From: Candidatus Tiamatella sp.
GTDB lineage: Archaea; Thermoproteota; Thermoprotei_A; Sulfolobales; Acidilobaceae
Direction of reading: 5' to 3'
DNA: 60,166 bases
Assembly (NCBI GenBank): GCA_015522645.1
Contig: WALV01000043.1
Location: 1 to 60,166 of the forward strand
The translations under genes and the position numbers were made by a program. Shown one piece after another: positions 51,418 through 60,041 of the stretch. Numbering within the stretch: the first letter of the stretch is position 1; each line of letters opens with the position of its first letter. The notes beneath the pieces are model-generated. The model saw only the letters and a program-made list of their open reading frames with translations. It was not told the DNA's origin and searched no databases.

Positions 51418-52509
51418 CTATAGCCAAGGGAACCTGTATTCCTTAAAGCTCTGCTTTATAGCCATCACAGCTTCACCTGGGGTTAGAACGGGTTTATGAA
51501 AATCGCTGAGATCATCTATAGGTAACCTAGGACACGATGTGACTATATATGCATCAATGCTTGGAGTATCTATGTTTAGCAATGCATCCCTGGATAGAGA
51601 AGCAATTACGAGTTCTCTGTATGATTTCCCGTAATTTTCTAAGACTTTTTTCAAAGCATTTATTAACCATGGCCTATACTGCCCTGTTTTAGATCCTATT
51701 ACCAGTCCAAAACTGTCAGCATCCATCGCCTGGAAAATTTTATAGTACCTCCTCTTAAGTATAACATCTCTAGCACGGTTATCATATAATACTTCCCCTG
51801 TATACGGATCAATCTTTATCACAGGCTTGTAAGATGAAAGTAAAGCGCCATTATAATGGAACTCTCCTCCGGCCACAATAACATGTGCATTGACTATATT
51901 TTCAGCCTTTACCAATGCAGAATAATCGCAGCCTAAGATTTGACCGCTTTCCATTACATGGAACCGGGGTTCAGGTATAACGACACTAATTCCGTTCTTG
52001 GTAAGTTTATCCGCGATTCTAGGAAGCTCTTTAACATGCTGTATTGTTCCAGTGAGAGATATTTTACTAGCATCCATTTCCTGTAGAATACCCAATACAG
52101 TCTTTAACGATTCACCCGTAATTCTACGTGTACTATAAGCCGGTATGAATATGATTTTATCTAACACTTCAGTCAGGCCGGGGACGGAGCCTAGCTCTTC
52201 CGGGTATTTATTATGTCCTATGTGTATGATTAGGCTAGGATTTAACGCGGCAATTGTTTCCAGGTGTAAATCACATGCCCCATACGTCTCAGATATCTCA
52301 ATTACTATCCTTATATTGGGCTTGATCTTCTTCAAGCAATCGTTTATTAAGTAAGAAAAAGGTTTAAGACCGTCCGATAATTGAATCAGGACAGTATCTG
52401 AGTATCTAATCCTTCTCACATCTTCGTCACTTAACCCTATAATATAGGGATCCCTTAAGCATGTGACTGGTTCCACCTTAAACACCGGGTCGGCCCTGCG
52501 CGGGGTCAT
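51418..52509 (-). CDS. dph2: Diphthamide biosynthesis radical enzyme Dph2
   Basis: About 363 aa. Three widely spaced cysteines are the 4Fe-4S ligands of the Dph1/Dph2 family: TYGACDLH (about 79), LGCDYSAL (about 194) and TSCPRLPIDD (about 326). It transfers the 3-amino-3-carboxypropyl group from SAM to a histidine of elongation factor 2. ATG 52509 is preferred over the adjacent TTG 52512. No ribosome binding site is seen; instead a strong hairpin ends 3 nt before the start. Confidence 0.93.
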   Translation of the reverse strand: MTPRRADPVFKVEPVTCLRDPYIIGLSDEDVRRIRYSDTVLIQLSDGLKPFSYLINDCLKKIKPNIRIVIEISETYGACDLHLETIAALNPSLIIHIGHNKYPEELGSVPGLTEVLDKIIFIPAYSTRRITGESLKTVLGILQEMDASKISLTGTIQHVKELPRIADKLTKNGISVVIPEPRFHVMESGQILGCDYSALVKAENIVNAHVIVAGGEFHYNGALLSSYKPVIKIDPYTGEVLYDNRARDVILKRRYYKIFQAMDADSFGLVIGSKTGQYRPWLINALKKVLENYGKSYRELVIASLSRDALLNIDTPSIDAYIVTSCPRLPIDDLSDFHKPVLTPGEAVMAIKQSFKEYRFPWL

Positions 52510-52512
52510 CAA

Positions 52513-52529
52513 AGCCGGTTAGACCGGCT
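52513..52529 (-). promoter_or_regulatory. Hairpin directly upstream of the dph2 start
   Basis: AGCCGGT (52513-52519) and ACCGGCT (52523-52529) pair over 7 bp with a 3-nt loop. The predicted leader, from a TATA-like element at 52585-52592, is about 50 nt and GC-rich, with this stem abutting the start codon where a ribosome binding site would be expected. Confidence 0.45.
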
Positions 52530-52584
52530 AAGCCCTTTCGAGCCTCGTCATCCCCAATCATCTAGTCGGATTCATCTAATATAG

Positions 52585-52592
52585 TTTTAAAT
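52585..52592. promoter_or_regulatory. Palindromic TATA element shared by dph2 and the VTT protein gene
   Basis: TTTTAAAT, with the self-complementary core TTTAAA, is about 80 nt from the dph2 start and 42 nt from the TTG at 52634. It can act as TATA box in both directions. Confidence 0.4.
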
Positions 52593-52633
52593 GCCCTTAT
52601 TTTCATTGTGATAGAGCGAAGGGGAAAGTTCGT

Positions 52634-53341
52634 TTGGATATCAATACTATTTCAAGTGTTTTCCATAACGTGGAAAGCTTAGGCATTCTCGGGATATTTA
52701 TAGTAGCCCTGCTTAGCAATATTCTTCCTTACTTAACGGTTCCTTATCTCGTTGTAATATCACTGTACGCCGCCTCAAATGGAAATGCCGTTGACAAGAT
52801 AGCAGTAGGATTAGCTGGAGGTTTAGGAGCTGGCCTAGGAAAAACTATTCTCTTCTTCCTCTTCCGAACAGGGCGTAAACTAATTTCAATGGAGAAAAGA
52901 GAGCAGTTAACGAAGTTTGCTGATATGTTTCAAAGAGGTATATTTCTAGCTCTACTATTATTTGCAGCAACTCCTTTGCCGGATGACGTTTTCTATATCC
53001 CATTAAGCGTCACCGGATATAGCATAATAAGATTCTTCATAGCTGTAACTCTCGGTAAAACAGTAATTACTGGCCTCTCTGTAGCTTTTGGTTCGTCACT
53101 CTCAATACTCACAGGTGGAACTAGTATTATGTCTCCTGAAATCCTAGTTGCTATAGTAATTGCAACATTAATCATAACATATGTTGTTGTTAAAATGGAC
53201 TGGGATAGAGTTATTGTTGTTTACAAGAAAAAGGGGTTCATGTGGGCTATTATTGAAGTTCTATTCCAGTCTATAGTTATAATTCTCTTCTTCCTGAAGC
53301 CCCTATACAATAGGTATTCCGAGTATGTGAATAATACATAG
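52634..53341 (+). CDS. VTT/DedA-like membrane protein
   Basis: 235 aa with about five or six hydrophobic segments. IVALLSNILPYLTVPYLVV, GAGLGKTILFFLFRTGRK and ATPLPDDVFYIPLSVTGYSIIRFFIAVTLGKT match the VTT (SNARE-associated/DedA-like) pattern with its re-entrant loops. Bacterial and eukaryotic relatives include flippases and scramblases for lipids; the archaeal substrate is unknown. The start is TTG at 52634 with GGGGAAAG about 6 nt upstream. It is divergent from dph2. Confidence 0.7.
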   Translation: MDINTISSVFHNVESLGILGIFIVALLSNILPYLTVPYLVVISLYAASNGNAVDKIAVGLAGGLGAGLGKTILFFLFRTGRKLISMEKREQLTKFADMFQRGIFLALLLFAATPLPDDVFYIPLSVTGYSIIRFFIAVTLGKTVITGLSVAFGSSLSILTGGTSIMSPEILVAIVIATLIITYVVVKMDWDRVIVVYKKKGFMWAIIEVLFQSIVIILFFLKPLYNRYSEYVNNT

Positions 53342-53434
53342 GAAACCTGGAGTATTCATTGTCATTTCTTGTTTATAGGAATCATGGGAAACTTTGGGTC
53401 TAAAGTTGGATGAGTTACTGTTATTAGAAACTAC

Positions 53435-53446
53435 AAAATATAAAAG
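53435..53446 (+). promoter_or_regulatory. TATA box upstream of the gene at 53498
   Basis: AAAATATAAAAG lies about 55 nt upstream of the start; the 153-nt gap 53342-53494 holds nothing else recognised. Confidence 0.45.
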
Positions 53447-53497
53447 ATAACCCCGTAGAGGAATTCCTAGGGAAGAGCTGGGTGCTGAGGCTCGTTG

Positions 53498-54157
53498 ATG
53501 GATATTGAGGACTTTATAGCTCAGTACGGGGATAGGGGGAGGATTATTCTTAAAGCAATATACGAAGAAACCATTTATCCGAGTAGTGATACGAAACTTG
53601 GTGATTTCAGCTTCAAGTCTCTTAAGAGAAGATTAACTAATTACGGTCTAAACTATAATCCTTCGCCTCTTCTTCGAATACTGGAAAGAGAAGTAGGAAT
53701 CATAGAAACATCCTACAAGAGCTCCAACCAGCACTGGTGGAAAGTAGTTAATCTGAATTTGCTGAAGAGGATAGTTGAAAATAGATTACATGAAAACGAC
53801 CCTAGAATAAGATTGCTCAGGGTACAATTCTATAGCATAGATCCTTTAGGAGTTCTTGAGTATCTTAAGAGGACTTCAAGGAAAAAAAGATTGCTGGAAA
53901 ACGATAAGAGGAAATTTAGAACAATAGTCTTTGACGTGTTGCCTATTATTGTTAGATTCCTCGAGGATACAGAGGAATACGAGGAAGAGCTGTCTATAGA
54001 ACGTGAAATGTCTACTCAAATACTAGATTTAGCTGAAATGTTGTCATTCAAGCTATCAGGATCAGCTAATACTAGTAGGAGGCATTCACTGCCCCTGGAG
54101 ACCAGGGGGATAGGAGAGAACAGTGAGTCTATCTCTGATAAACGCTATAGCCTCTGA
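53498..54157 (+). CDS. Uncharacterised 219-aa basic protein
   Basis: No family recognised. The first about 95 residues (DIEDFIAQYGDRGRIILKAIYEETIYP onward, ending SSNQHWWKVVNLNLLKRIV) look like a winged helix with a beta wing. A second helical part (RIRLLRVQFYSIDPLGVLEYLKRTSRKKRLLENDKRKFRTIV) follows, and an acidic helix ends in an unstructured basic tail. ATG 53498 is chosen over TTG 53495. The last 72 nt overlap the convergent phosphopantothenate synthetase gene. Confidence 0.6.
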   Translation: MDIEDFIAQYGDRGRIILKAIYEETIYPSSDTKLGDFSFKSLKRRLTNYGLNYNPSPLLRILEREVGIIETSYKSSNQHWWKVVNLNLLKRIVENRLHENDPRIRLLRVQFYSIDPLGVLEYLKRTSRKKRLLENDKRKFRTIVFDVLPIIVRFLEDTEEYEEELSIEREMSTQILDLAEMLSFKLSGSANTSRRHSLPLETRGIGENSESISDKRYSL

Positions 54158-54871
54158 CAGCGTTTCCTTATTATTGTAGTTATTAACTATCTCTTCTAGG
54201 TATTGCCTAGGTTTATTCATTAATTCCCTAGTGTAATTAACAAGCAAGGGAAACGCTCTGCAAATGTTGTCAACTATAGTTATGTCAGCATATTGAGACG
54301 TCCGGGAAAACGGGTTCAAGTCTATTGTAACAACTTTTTTACCAGTTTTTTTAAGAGCTTCGGTTCTATCACCATCTTCTAATGGGACTAACACGACGTC
54401 GGCTGAATATATTCCTTTAATGCTCACAACTCTCCTCCAGCTTTCTAACCCTTCCAATATTGTTGTCTCGTCATAGACTCCCAAAACCTCAGGAGCCCCA
54501 TGACTCTTAAGCCATGTATAGATCGCTTCCTCTCTTTCTCTAGTTCTATAGAACAAATTCACTTCCAACGGGATTCCCGTTAACTTTGAATACTCAGCAA
54601 GGGAGTCTGGAACAAGGACTGCTGTATTACCATTGACACTGACAACTGCCTTTCGACCTAGAAGCATCATAGCTGCCCCCGCCTTGATGGCTTTCATTGC
54701 AAACCCCCTAGTTTTCTCGCCGATTATATAGTCAAATGCTTCCCCTCTACCGTGTGCTATTAATCCAGCAAGTGCGACGATGCCTTTCTTGTATCCATCT
54801 ATAACTCTTTCCCTCATCAGTAGTGACTCGTATCTTGGATGGGATTTAGGTATCTCCGTCAAATACGACAC
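54086..54871 (-). CDS. 4-phosphopantoate--beta-alanine ligase (phosphopantothenate synthetase)
   Basis: 261 aa. IPKSHPRYESLLMRERVIDGYKKGIVALAGLIAHGRGEAFDYIIGEKT is the start of the archaeal DUF137 family, and AAMMLLGRKAVVSVNGNTAVLVP, VLVPLEDGDRTEALKKTGKKVVTIDLNPFSRTSQ complete the nucleotide and substrate sites. With pantoate kinase it replaces the bacterial PanC/CoaA route, making 4'-phosphopantothenate. It lies 14 nt after the pantoate kinase gene. The 3' end overlaps the convergent gene by 72 nt. Confidence 0.93.
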   Translation of the reverse strand: MSYLTEIPKSHPRYESLLMRERVIDGYKKGIVALAGLIAHGRGEAFDYIIGEKTRGFAMKAIKAGAAMMLLGRKAVVSVNGNTAVLVPDSLAEYSKLTGIPLEVNLFYRTREREEAIYTWLKSHGAPEVLGVYDETTILEGLESWRRVVSIKGIYSADVVLVPLEDGDRTEALKKTGKKVVTIDLNPFSRTSQYADITIVDNICRAFPLLVNYTRELMNKPRQYLEEIVNNYNNKETLSEAIAFIRDRLTVLSYPPGLQGQ

Positions 54872-54885
54872 CTCTATACTCTCTC

Positions 54886-55785
54886 TTAGATACCGATAAA
54901 TATTATTCCATTGTAATCTGGTTCGAGTCTAAGAATCCTAGTACTGGAACTAGCCTCTCTTAATTGATAAACCGCATCCAGAAGCTTATCCTTTTCGATG
55001 AATAGCACTGAAACCGATTTTTTGGCGTAAACACCTATCACGCCAGGGATCTTTCTTAGAAAACAAAGCTCGTTTCGAGGGAAAGAGTGCATTCCAGCTT
55101 TGAATGTAAATTCTTCGGAGACCTCTAAAAAACACTCAAATCCGGGGTTCATATCAAACTTCTTTAAAAGCTTTATAGCAAGCCTTCGAGTTTTGCTGTT
55201 GTACATGCTTAGTAGCTTGTTAGTGTGCATCCTTTCTTTATAAATTGATATTACCTCTATCGATTGCGGGGTTTTGAAATTTTCAACCGTGCCTTTAGAC
55301 GGTGATCCTTCTTTGACTCTGAAAGCTACCCCTTTACCGTATGAAATGGCTAATACATCTCCTAAACCGGTTTTCACGCCAATTTCAGCCATATGCGCCT
55401 CATCCAGTGAGCCAAGATAGCTTCTAGAGCCTGCTAGGAAACCCGATAATAAGTAATAGCTGATGAATGTTGCTGCACTAACCGCATAACCATATCCAGG
55501 AGGGAGCGTTGTCTTGATTCCTATAAGTGAGTCAGTTGATATTCTATTTTCAACGAAATCTAGTTCATCGATTGGTTGGTATGGAGGTACGATTCTTCGT
55601 TTAAACCAGCATGCTTTCAGTCTGGGGGAAACTATTAGACCTAGGCCCCTCGATCCACTCCTTAAGTAATCTGCTCTTATGTATGGAACCCATATAGATG
55701 TAATATGGTGAGGTACCTCTACACAGCCATGTCTGGAAAAACTTGCATCATCCATGTTTTTGAGCACCAATGAGATTAGAGCCAT
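54886..55785 (-). CDS. Pantoate kinase (archaeal, GHMP family)
   Basis: 299 aa. HHITSIWVPYIRADYLRSGSRGLGLIV is the archaeal pantoate kinase opening, and TTLPPGYGYAVSAAT is the GHMP phosphate loop. Later KTGLGDVLAISYGKGVAFRVKEGSP is the second conserved segment. It phosphorylates pantoate to 4-phosphopantoate for the ligase encoded next. The start overlaps the nadE gene by 10 nt; a shorter start at one of the internal Met/Val codons before VEVPHHIT is possible. Confidence 0.9.
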   Translation of the reverse strand: MALISLVLKNMDDASFSRHGCVEVPHHITSIWVPYIRADYLRSGSRGLGLIVSPRLKACWFKRRIVPPYQPIDELDFVENRISTDSLIGIKTTLPPGYGYAVSAATFISYYLLSGFLAGSRSYLGSLDEAHMAEIGVKTGLGDVLAISYGKGVAFRVKEGSPSKGTVENFKTPQSIEVISIYKERMHTNKLLSMYNSKTRRLAIKLLKKFDMNPGFECFLEVSEEFTFKAGMHSFPRNELCFLRKIPGVIGVYAKKSVSVLFIEKDKLLDAVYQLREASSSTRILRLEPDYNGIIFIGI

Positions 55786-56606
55786 ATGTCAATGCTTGGT
55801 GAGGGCGGCATTGAACGTTTATGATGGGTTGCTTCATATCGTTCAATAACCCTATCAAAATGAGTGCACTCTATTCCATTCACAGAGCAGATGTCCTCTC
55901 TTTTCATGTGCCTATCAAAATATAGGTGCAGAATAGCATCAACGGTATCATAAGTTATCCCCAACTCTTTCTCTGCAAGATGACCAGGAACCAGTCTAGG
56001 TGAACTGGGTTTGTATGCTATTTTCCTAGGCACACCAAGTTTTTCAGCTATTTTCCTCACCTGAGATTTATAGAAGCATCCTATTGGCAATATATCAACT
56101 CCTCCGTCACCATATTTTGTGAAATACCCTATGAGTATTTCGCTTCTATCACCAGTTCCCAGTACCATTAGATTGTATTTATTCGCATAATAATAGAGTA
56201 AAGCCATTCGGATCCGAGCTCGTAAATTACCTACAGGCATGACATCGTTTTCGTCGTGGACAGGTATAGTTGAAGTGTAAACATCCACTATAGGAGAGAT
56301 TTCTATAGAATGTGGTGTAACACCAAACTGCTTAGATAGCTCTACAGCGTCTTCCACGTCTTCTTTTGGTGTAACTCTTTGATCGGGCATTACAAGTGTT
56401 CTAACCTTCTCTGTCCCCAATGCTCTTACAGCTATTGCAAACGATGCCGCTGAGTCTACTCCTCCGCTTAGACCAACTACAACACCATTGGTTTTAGACT
56501 TAGAGACCTGTGAGCGAATGAACTCTATTACGTTATTTATTACTTTATCCCACTCTCTATTTACAAGAAATTGCACAACCTCGTTTACGCTGCCAAATTG
56601 CTCCAC
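55776..56606 (-). CDS. nadE: NH3-dependent NAD+ synthetase
   Basis: 276 aa. The PP-loop is GLSGGVDSAAS (45-55), and VLGTGDRSEILIGYFTKYGDGGVDILPIG is the NAD-synthetase substrate segment, followed by KIAEKLGVPRKIAYKPSSPRL. There is no glutaminase domain, so it uses ammonia. It converts deamido-NAD to NAD. The GTG start at 56606 has GGTGAA 6 nt upstream and begins 3 nt after the coaBC stop. It is placed inside a CoA biosynthesis operon. Confidence 0.94.
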   Translation of the reverse strand: MEQFGSVNEVVQFLVNREWDKVINNVIEFIRSQVSKSKTNGVVVGLSGGVDSAASFAIAVRALGTEKVRTLVMPDQRVTPKEDVEDAVELSKQFGVTPHSIEISPIVDVYTSTIPVHDENDVMPVGNLRARIRMALLYYYANKYNLMVLGTGDRSEILIGYFTKYGDGGVDILPIGCFYKSQVRKIAEKLGVPRKIAYKPSSPRLVPGHLAEKELGITYDTVDAILHLYFDRHMKREDICSVNGIECTHFDRVIERYEATHHKRSMPPSPSIDIWL

Positions 56607-56609
56607 GTT

Positions 56610-57848
56610 TTATTCACCAATAAACATTTTCTCCTTTATTCTATCCAGTATAAACCTTGATACCTCTTCTTTCCTCATTTTAGGAGAAATCTCATAATTA
56701 CCGTTCTTGTATGCAATTAGAATCTCATTATACTCGGAAGCAAAACCTATGTCTTTTCTGCCAATATTATTAGCAACTGCTAACTCTGCGTCATGCTTTC
56801 TTAGTTTATTGAAAGCCATCATCTTCAGATCATCGACACTATCAGCGATATCCGCGACGAAGGCGACCAGAATCTTGGGGCGTACCCTAATTTTTGATAT
56901 CACCTTCGGAGTTGGTGTAAGTTTTATAGCCAACTCCTGACCGCTTCTCAGTTTTTCATCGTAAAACTCTGAAGGTCTGAAATCCACGGGAGACGCGGCA
57001 GAGATTATAACATCATATTGTGTTGATGATGTTAATTCCTCCATTTCAGCAGCCATTTCTTCTGTTGTTTCAACTCTCACAACATTATCCATGAACCCTG
57101 GAATTCTAACCTCCAAGTGCCCAGCTAAAAGAACTACATACGCTCCTCTTGCATGTGCTTCAGATGCTATTTCAACTCCCATTCTACCTGTTCCTGGATT
57201 CGTTATAAACCGTACTTTATCCAAGTATTCGCGAGTGGATCCTGCAGTTACCAGTATTTTGATTCCTTTTAAATCGCGGCCTCGTAAAATCAGGGGAACA
57301 CTCCATCTTACAATATCGTCAACCTCGTGTATTTTAAGAGATCCGTTCACAACACGAGGCGGCAAAGAATATACAGTGCTCAGACTTTCAAGTTTAGCGT
57401 GAATTGTAGAGAGATAGTCTGTTTTATACATGTTTAAATGCATTGCAGGTACTAGAAGGACTTTCTTATTATAACCTATAAATGACACTGCAGTAAGCGC
57501 TACATTCTCGTCTGTTATCCCATATGCTATCTTGGATAGAGTGTTAAGAGTAGCAGGCATTATTATCATTGCATCGCATTTTCTTGCCATGTATATGTGC
57601 TCAGTCTGGCCTGATAAACCAGTTATAACACGGTTCCCAGTAGCCCACTCGAGAAGGATTGGTGAAACCGTTCTAGATGCATCAGAGGTCATCATAATAT
57701 GGACATCGGCCCCTCTTTTTATAAGGCTCCTTGCAAAATCAACTGACTTATAAAGCGCAACGCTATTTGTTATACTGAGTAAAACACATTTACCTTCCAA
57801 CTCTCTTGAAATCGTTGATTTAATGTCTTCTACCGGATGATAATTCAC
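56610..57848 (-). CDS. coaBC: Bifunctional phosphopantothenoylcysteine decarboxylase/phosphopantothenate-cysteine ligase
   Basis: About 412 aa. The N-terminal CoaC flavoprotein domain starts HPVEDIKSTISRELEGKCVLLSITNSVALYKSVDFARSLI and has PAMHLNMY with the active-site His/Asn region. The C-terminal CoaB domain starts KILVTAGSTREYLDKVRFITNPGTGRMG and has ISAASPVDFRP and AVANNIGRKDIGF. It makes 4'-phosphopantetheine. The start is uncertain: GTG 57848 follows GGGGGAGG by 2-4 nt; GTG 57869 would add seven residues. First gene of coaBC-nadE-PoK-PPS. Confidence 0.93.
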   Translation of the reverse strand: MNYHPVEDIKSTISRELEGKCVLLSITNSVALYKSVDFARSLIKRGADVHIMMTSDASRTVSPILLEWATGNRVITGLSGQTEHIYMARKCDAMIIMPATLNTLSKIAYGITDENVALTAVSFIGYNKKVLLVPAMHLNMYKTDYLSTIHAKLESLSTVYSLPPRVVNGSLKIHEVDDIVRWSVPLILRGRDLKGIKILVTAGSTREYLDKVRFITNPGTGRMGVEIASEAHARGAYVVLLAGHLEVRIPGFMDNVVRVETTEEMAAEMEELTSSTQYDVIISAASPVDFRPSEFYDEKLRSGQELAIKLTPTPKVISKIRVRPKILVAFVADIADSVDDLKMMAFNKLRKHDAELAVANNIGRKDIGFASEYNEILIAYKNGNYEISPKMRKEEVSRFILDRIKEKMFIGE

Positions 57849-57939
57849 GTCCTCCCCCTCATCATACACGCATATTATAGGATTATATAGGAATCAAAAA
57901 TCTTGTATCACCATATGTAGAGTAACGTAGGAACAATGG

Positions 57940-58464
57940 GTGATAAAGGCATTGACGAAGGATTTAAAGAGGAATTGCATAGTAAGACCAGTGCTTCCCT
58001 CGGAACTTATAGTTGCTAAAGGAATAAATGAAACCGTTCTCCCCGAAAACTATCCGACGTTCTTTTACTACGACGTCTATAGAAATTGGGGCGACGTGTT
58101 CCTAGTTGCTGTCTGCGATGGAAGAATAGTTGGCTACATTATGAATAGAATAGAAACGAAAATTAACAAGAACAGTCTTTTCCTTTGGAAAACATATAAA
58201 GTCGGCCACGTTATATCAATAGCAGTTCTACCTGAATATAGAAATAAGGGAATAGGCTCTACCTTACTTACCAGAGCGATTGAGCTTATGAAAAAGAATT
58301 ATGGGGTCAAGAAGGTATATTTGGAGGTAAGAGTTAGCAATGAAGGTGCTATAAGGCTCTATAATAAATTCGGGTTTCAAATCGAAGATGTTATACCTCA
58401 CTATTATAGAGATGGTGAAGATGCATATTTGATGGAGAAAGAGCTGGAAGAAGAAGGTGATTAA
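57940..58464 (+). CDS. GNAT N-acetyltransferase (archaeal RimI/Ard1 type)
   Basis: 174 aa. The acetyl-CoA loop is LPEYRNKGIGSTLL (97-110), with VISIAV as the preceding strand and LEVRVSNEGAIRLYNKFGFQ as the following motif. LPENYPTFFYYDVYRNW is typical of archaeal N-terminal acetyltransferases related to Ard1/Naa10. It acetylates protein N-termini such as Ser, Ala or Met. The GTG at 57940 is accepted. It is divergent from the coaBC operon. Confidence 0.88.
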   Translation: MIKALTKDLKRNCIVRPVLPSELIVAKGINETVLPENYPTFFYYDVYRNWGDVFLVAVCDGRIVGYIMNRIETKINKNSLFLWKTYKVGHVISIAVLPEYRNKGIGSTLLTRAIELMKKNYGVKKVYLEVRVSNEGAIRLYNKFGFQIEDVIPHYYRDGEDAYLMEKELEEEGD

Positions 58465-58470
58465 ATGCAT

Positions 58471-59838
58471 TTACCAGTTTATATTTAGTTCCGATTTAAA
58501 CTTAGAATAGAGTTGTTCTACTTCATTGACCCAAGCACTTAAACCTTCGGGACTCTCCGGATACCTATAGTAAATTTCTTTGGCCTGGCTCATGTATTTA
58601 CCTACTATTCTCAGCTTCATAAGCAGGCTTGGCCGGCCTAGAGTTTTGAGTACTATTGAAAGTTTGTCAAGTATACTTAGATCAGCCTTTAGATCGCCTG
58701 TCACACTAGTCTCATACATATCTTTCTCCCTCATTATCTTATTCTTTAACCCAAATTCAATGTCGTCATTACCCATCATCTGAAGGAACATCCTGAAAAT
58801 ATCTAGTGATGCCTGCTTCGCCCCCAAGCTTCTCATATAGCCAATATTAGTGTACCATAATCCTTTAGCTGAGAAATCCCCCTTCTCAAACGCATCTTTT
58901 ATAGCTATACTAGCATTGTATGCAGCAAACATAGCATAACCCATGCCTCCACCGTGAACCGGGTTTACCGTAAATGCATTATCTCCTATTCCAATGAAGT
59001 TGTTCCATACTAATGTATTTGCAGGACGGCGTGTTGGGACTATTGATCCAGAAGCATCGTATATCTTCTTGTAATGGTTTATCCCTCCCCGTTTGTCAAG
59101 TTTTTCCTTGAATATAAGCATAGGATTGGGGTGCCCCCTACCTCCTTGGACTCCGAGGCCTATATTGGCAGAGGTCTTGCTCTCAGGGAAGAACCACCAA
59201 TATCCTCCTGGTGCGATTTCCTGGTTAACATATATTCTAATATAATCTGGCTCATCTATGTCATAATCCATCTCGCGGATTTCCCTGTAAGCTATGTTAG
59301 CGTCAACAGGTTTTAATGGCTCATTAACCGGCCATTCTTTGGGCAATTTAAGTCTCAACGACATAGTGTTACCGGTAGCGTCTACAACGACTTTTGCTTT
59401 GAACAAAGATTTGCCGCCAGATTGAGTTACTGCTTCAACACCAACAAGTTTACCATTCTCGATTACAGGTTTTCTAGCTCTAGTCTTGAGAAATATTTCA
59501 ACGCCTCTATCCATAGACTCCTTTATGAGGCGCTTCCCGAGTTCATTTCTATCTATAATATAGCCTGGACCCATAACTCTATAGAAATACTCCTCTGAAG
59601 GGCTAAATATTAGAATTCCATCAACCCGTTGCTTAACCTCTTTTCCTGACGGCTTCGGAATTCCAGTCTCGTCAAAATGATGCTCACCTATAGCGTCTCC
59701 GCAAGGCTTCCCCCAGACTTTTTCCCAATCCACCATGTCGATGCCTGCCACATTCAATCCGGTGCCGGATAATAGGTAGGCAAGGCTTGATCCAGCAGGT
59801 CCTAAACCAACTATCAACACGTCATGTCTATATTCCAT
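58471..59838 (-). CDS. Geranylgeranyl reductase family FAD protein
   Basis: 455 aa. The FAD motif is GLGPAGSSLA (11-20), the CGDAIG loop follows a WGKPCG active-site cysteine region, and VDATG, then GIGDNAFTVNPVHGGGMGYAMFAAY are the second FAD signature of the family. These enzymes saturate the geranylgeranyl chains of archaeal ether lipids, giving phytanyl chains. It completes the lipid set with HMG-CoA reductase and carS. The ATG at 59838 has GGTGAGG upstream. Confidence 0.92.
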   Translation of the reverse strand: MEYRHDVLIVGLGPAGSSLAYLLSGTGLNVAGIDMVDWEKVWGKPCGDAIGEHHFDETGIPKPSGKEVKQRVDGILIFSPSEEYFYRVMGPGYIIDRNELGKRLIKESMDRGVEIFLKTRARKPVIENGKLVGVEAVTQSGGKSLFKAKVVVDATGNTMSLRLKLPKEWPVNEPLKPVDANIAYREIREMDYDIDEPDYIRIYVNQEIAPGGYWWFFPESKTSANIGLGVQGGRGHPNPMLIFKEKLDKRGGINHYKKIYDASGSIVPTRRPANTLVWNNFIGIGDNAFTVNPVHGGGMGYAMFAAYNASIAIKDAFEKGDFSAKGLWYTNIGYMRSLGAKQASLDIFRMFLQMMGNDDIEFGLKNKIMREKDMYETSVTGDLKADLSILDKLSIVLKTLGRPSLLMKLRIVGKYMSQAKEIYYRYPESPEGLSAWVNEVEQLYSKFKSELNINW

Positions 59839-59968
59839 TTTATCCTCACCAGTAACATATGAAACCTGTATGGATAGTGGAAGTTCCCGGTCCTTTAAAT
59901 GTTAACGATATAAAAATAAGACGACATAAAAGCTCATATAGTTGATTAACATGGAATAGATCTATATC

Positions 59969-60036
59969 TCCCGTGAATACAGCGGGAAAATATCTAATAA
60001 TGCTATATAGACAGAACACTAAATATAGGGAGGTGA
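59969..60036 (+). promoter_or_regulatory. Promoter region of the gene at 60042
   Basis: TCCCG (59969-59973) and CGGGA (59983-59987) form a short inverted repeat. A TATA-like CTATATAG lies at 60003-60010. GGGAGGTGAT (60028-60037) is a near-perfect ribosome binding site 5 nt before the ATG. The repeat may be an operator, but it matches no motif I know. Confidence 0.35.
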
Positions 60037-60041
60037 TACAA

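Noticed and set aside
52500-52570. dph2 leader considered as a full C/D box sRNA gene
   Set aside because: C-like boxes occur but D and D' boxes do not match CTGA, so only a regulatory hairpin is reported.
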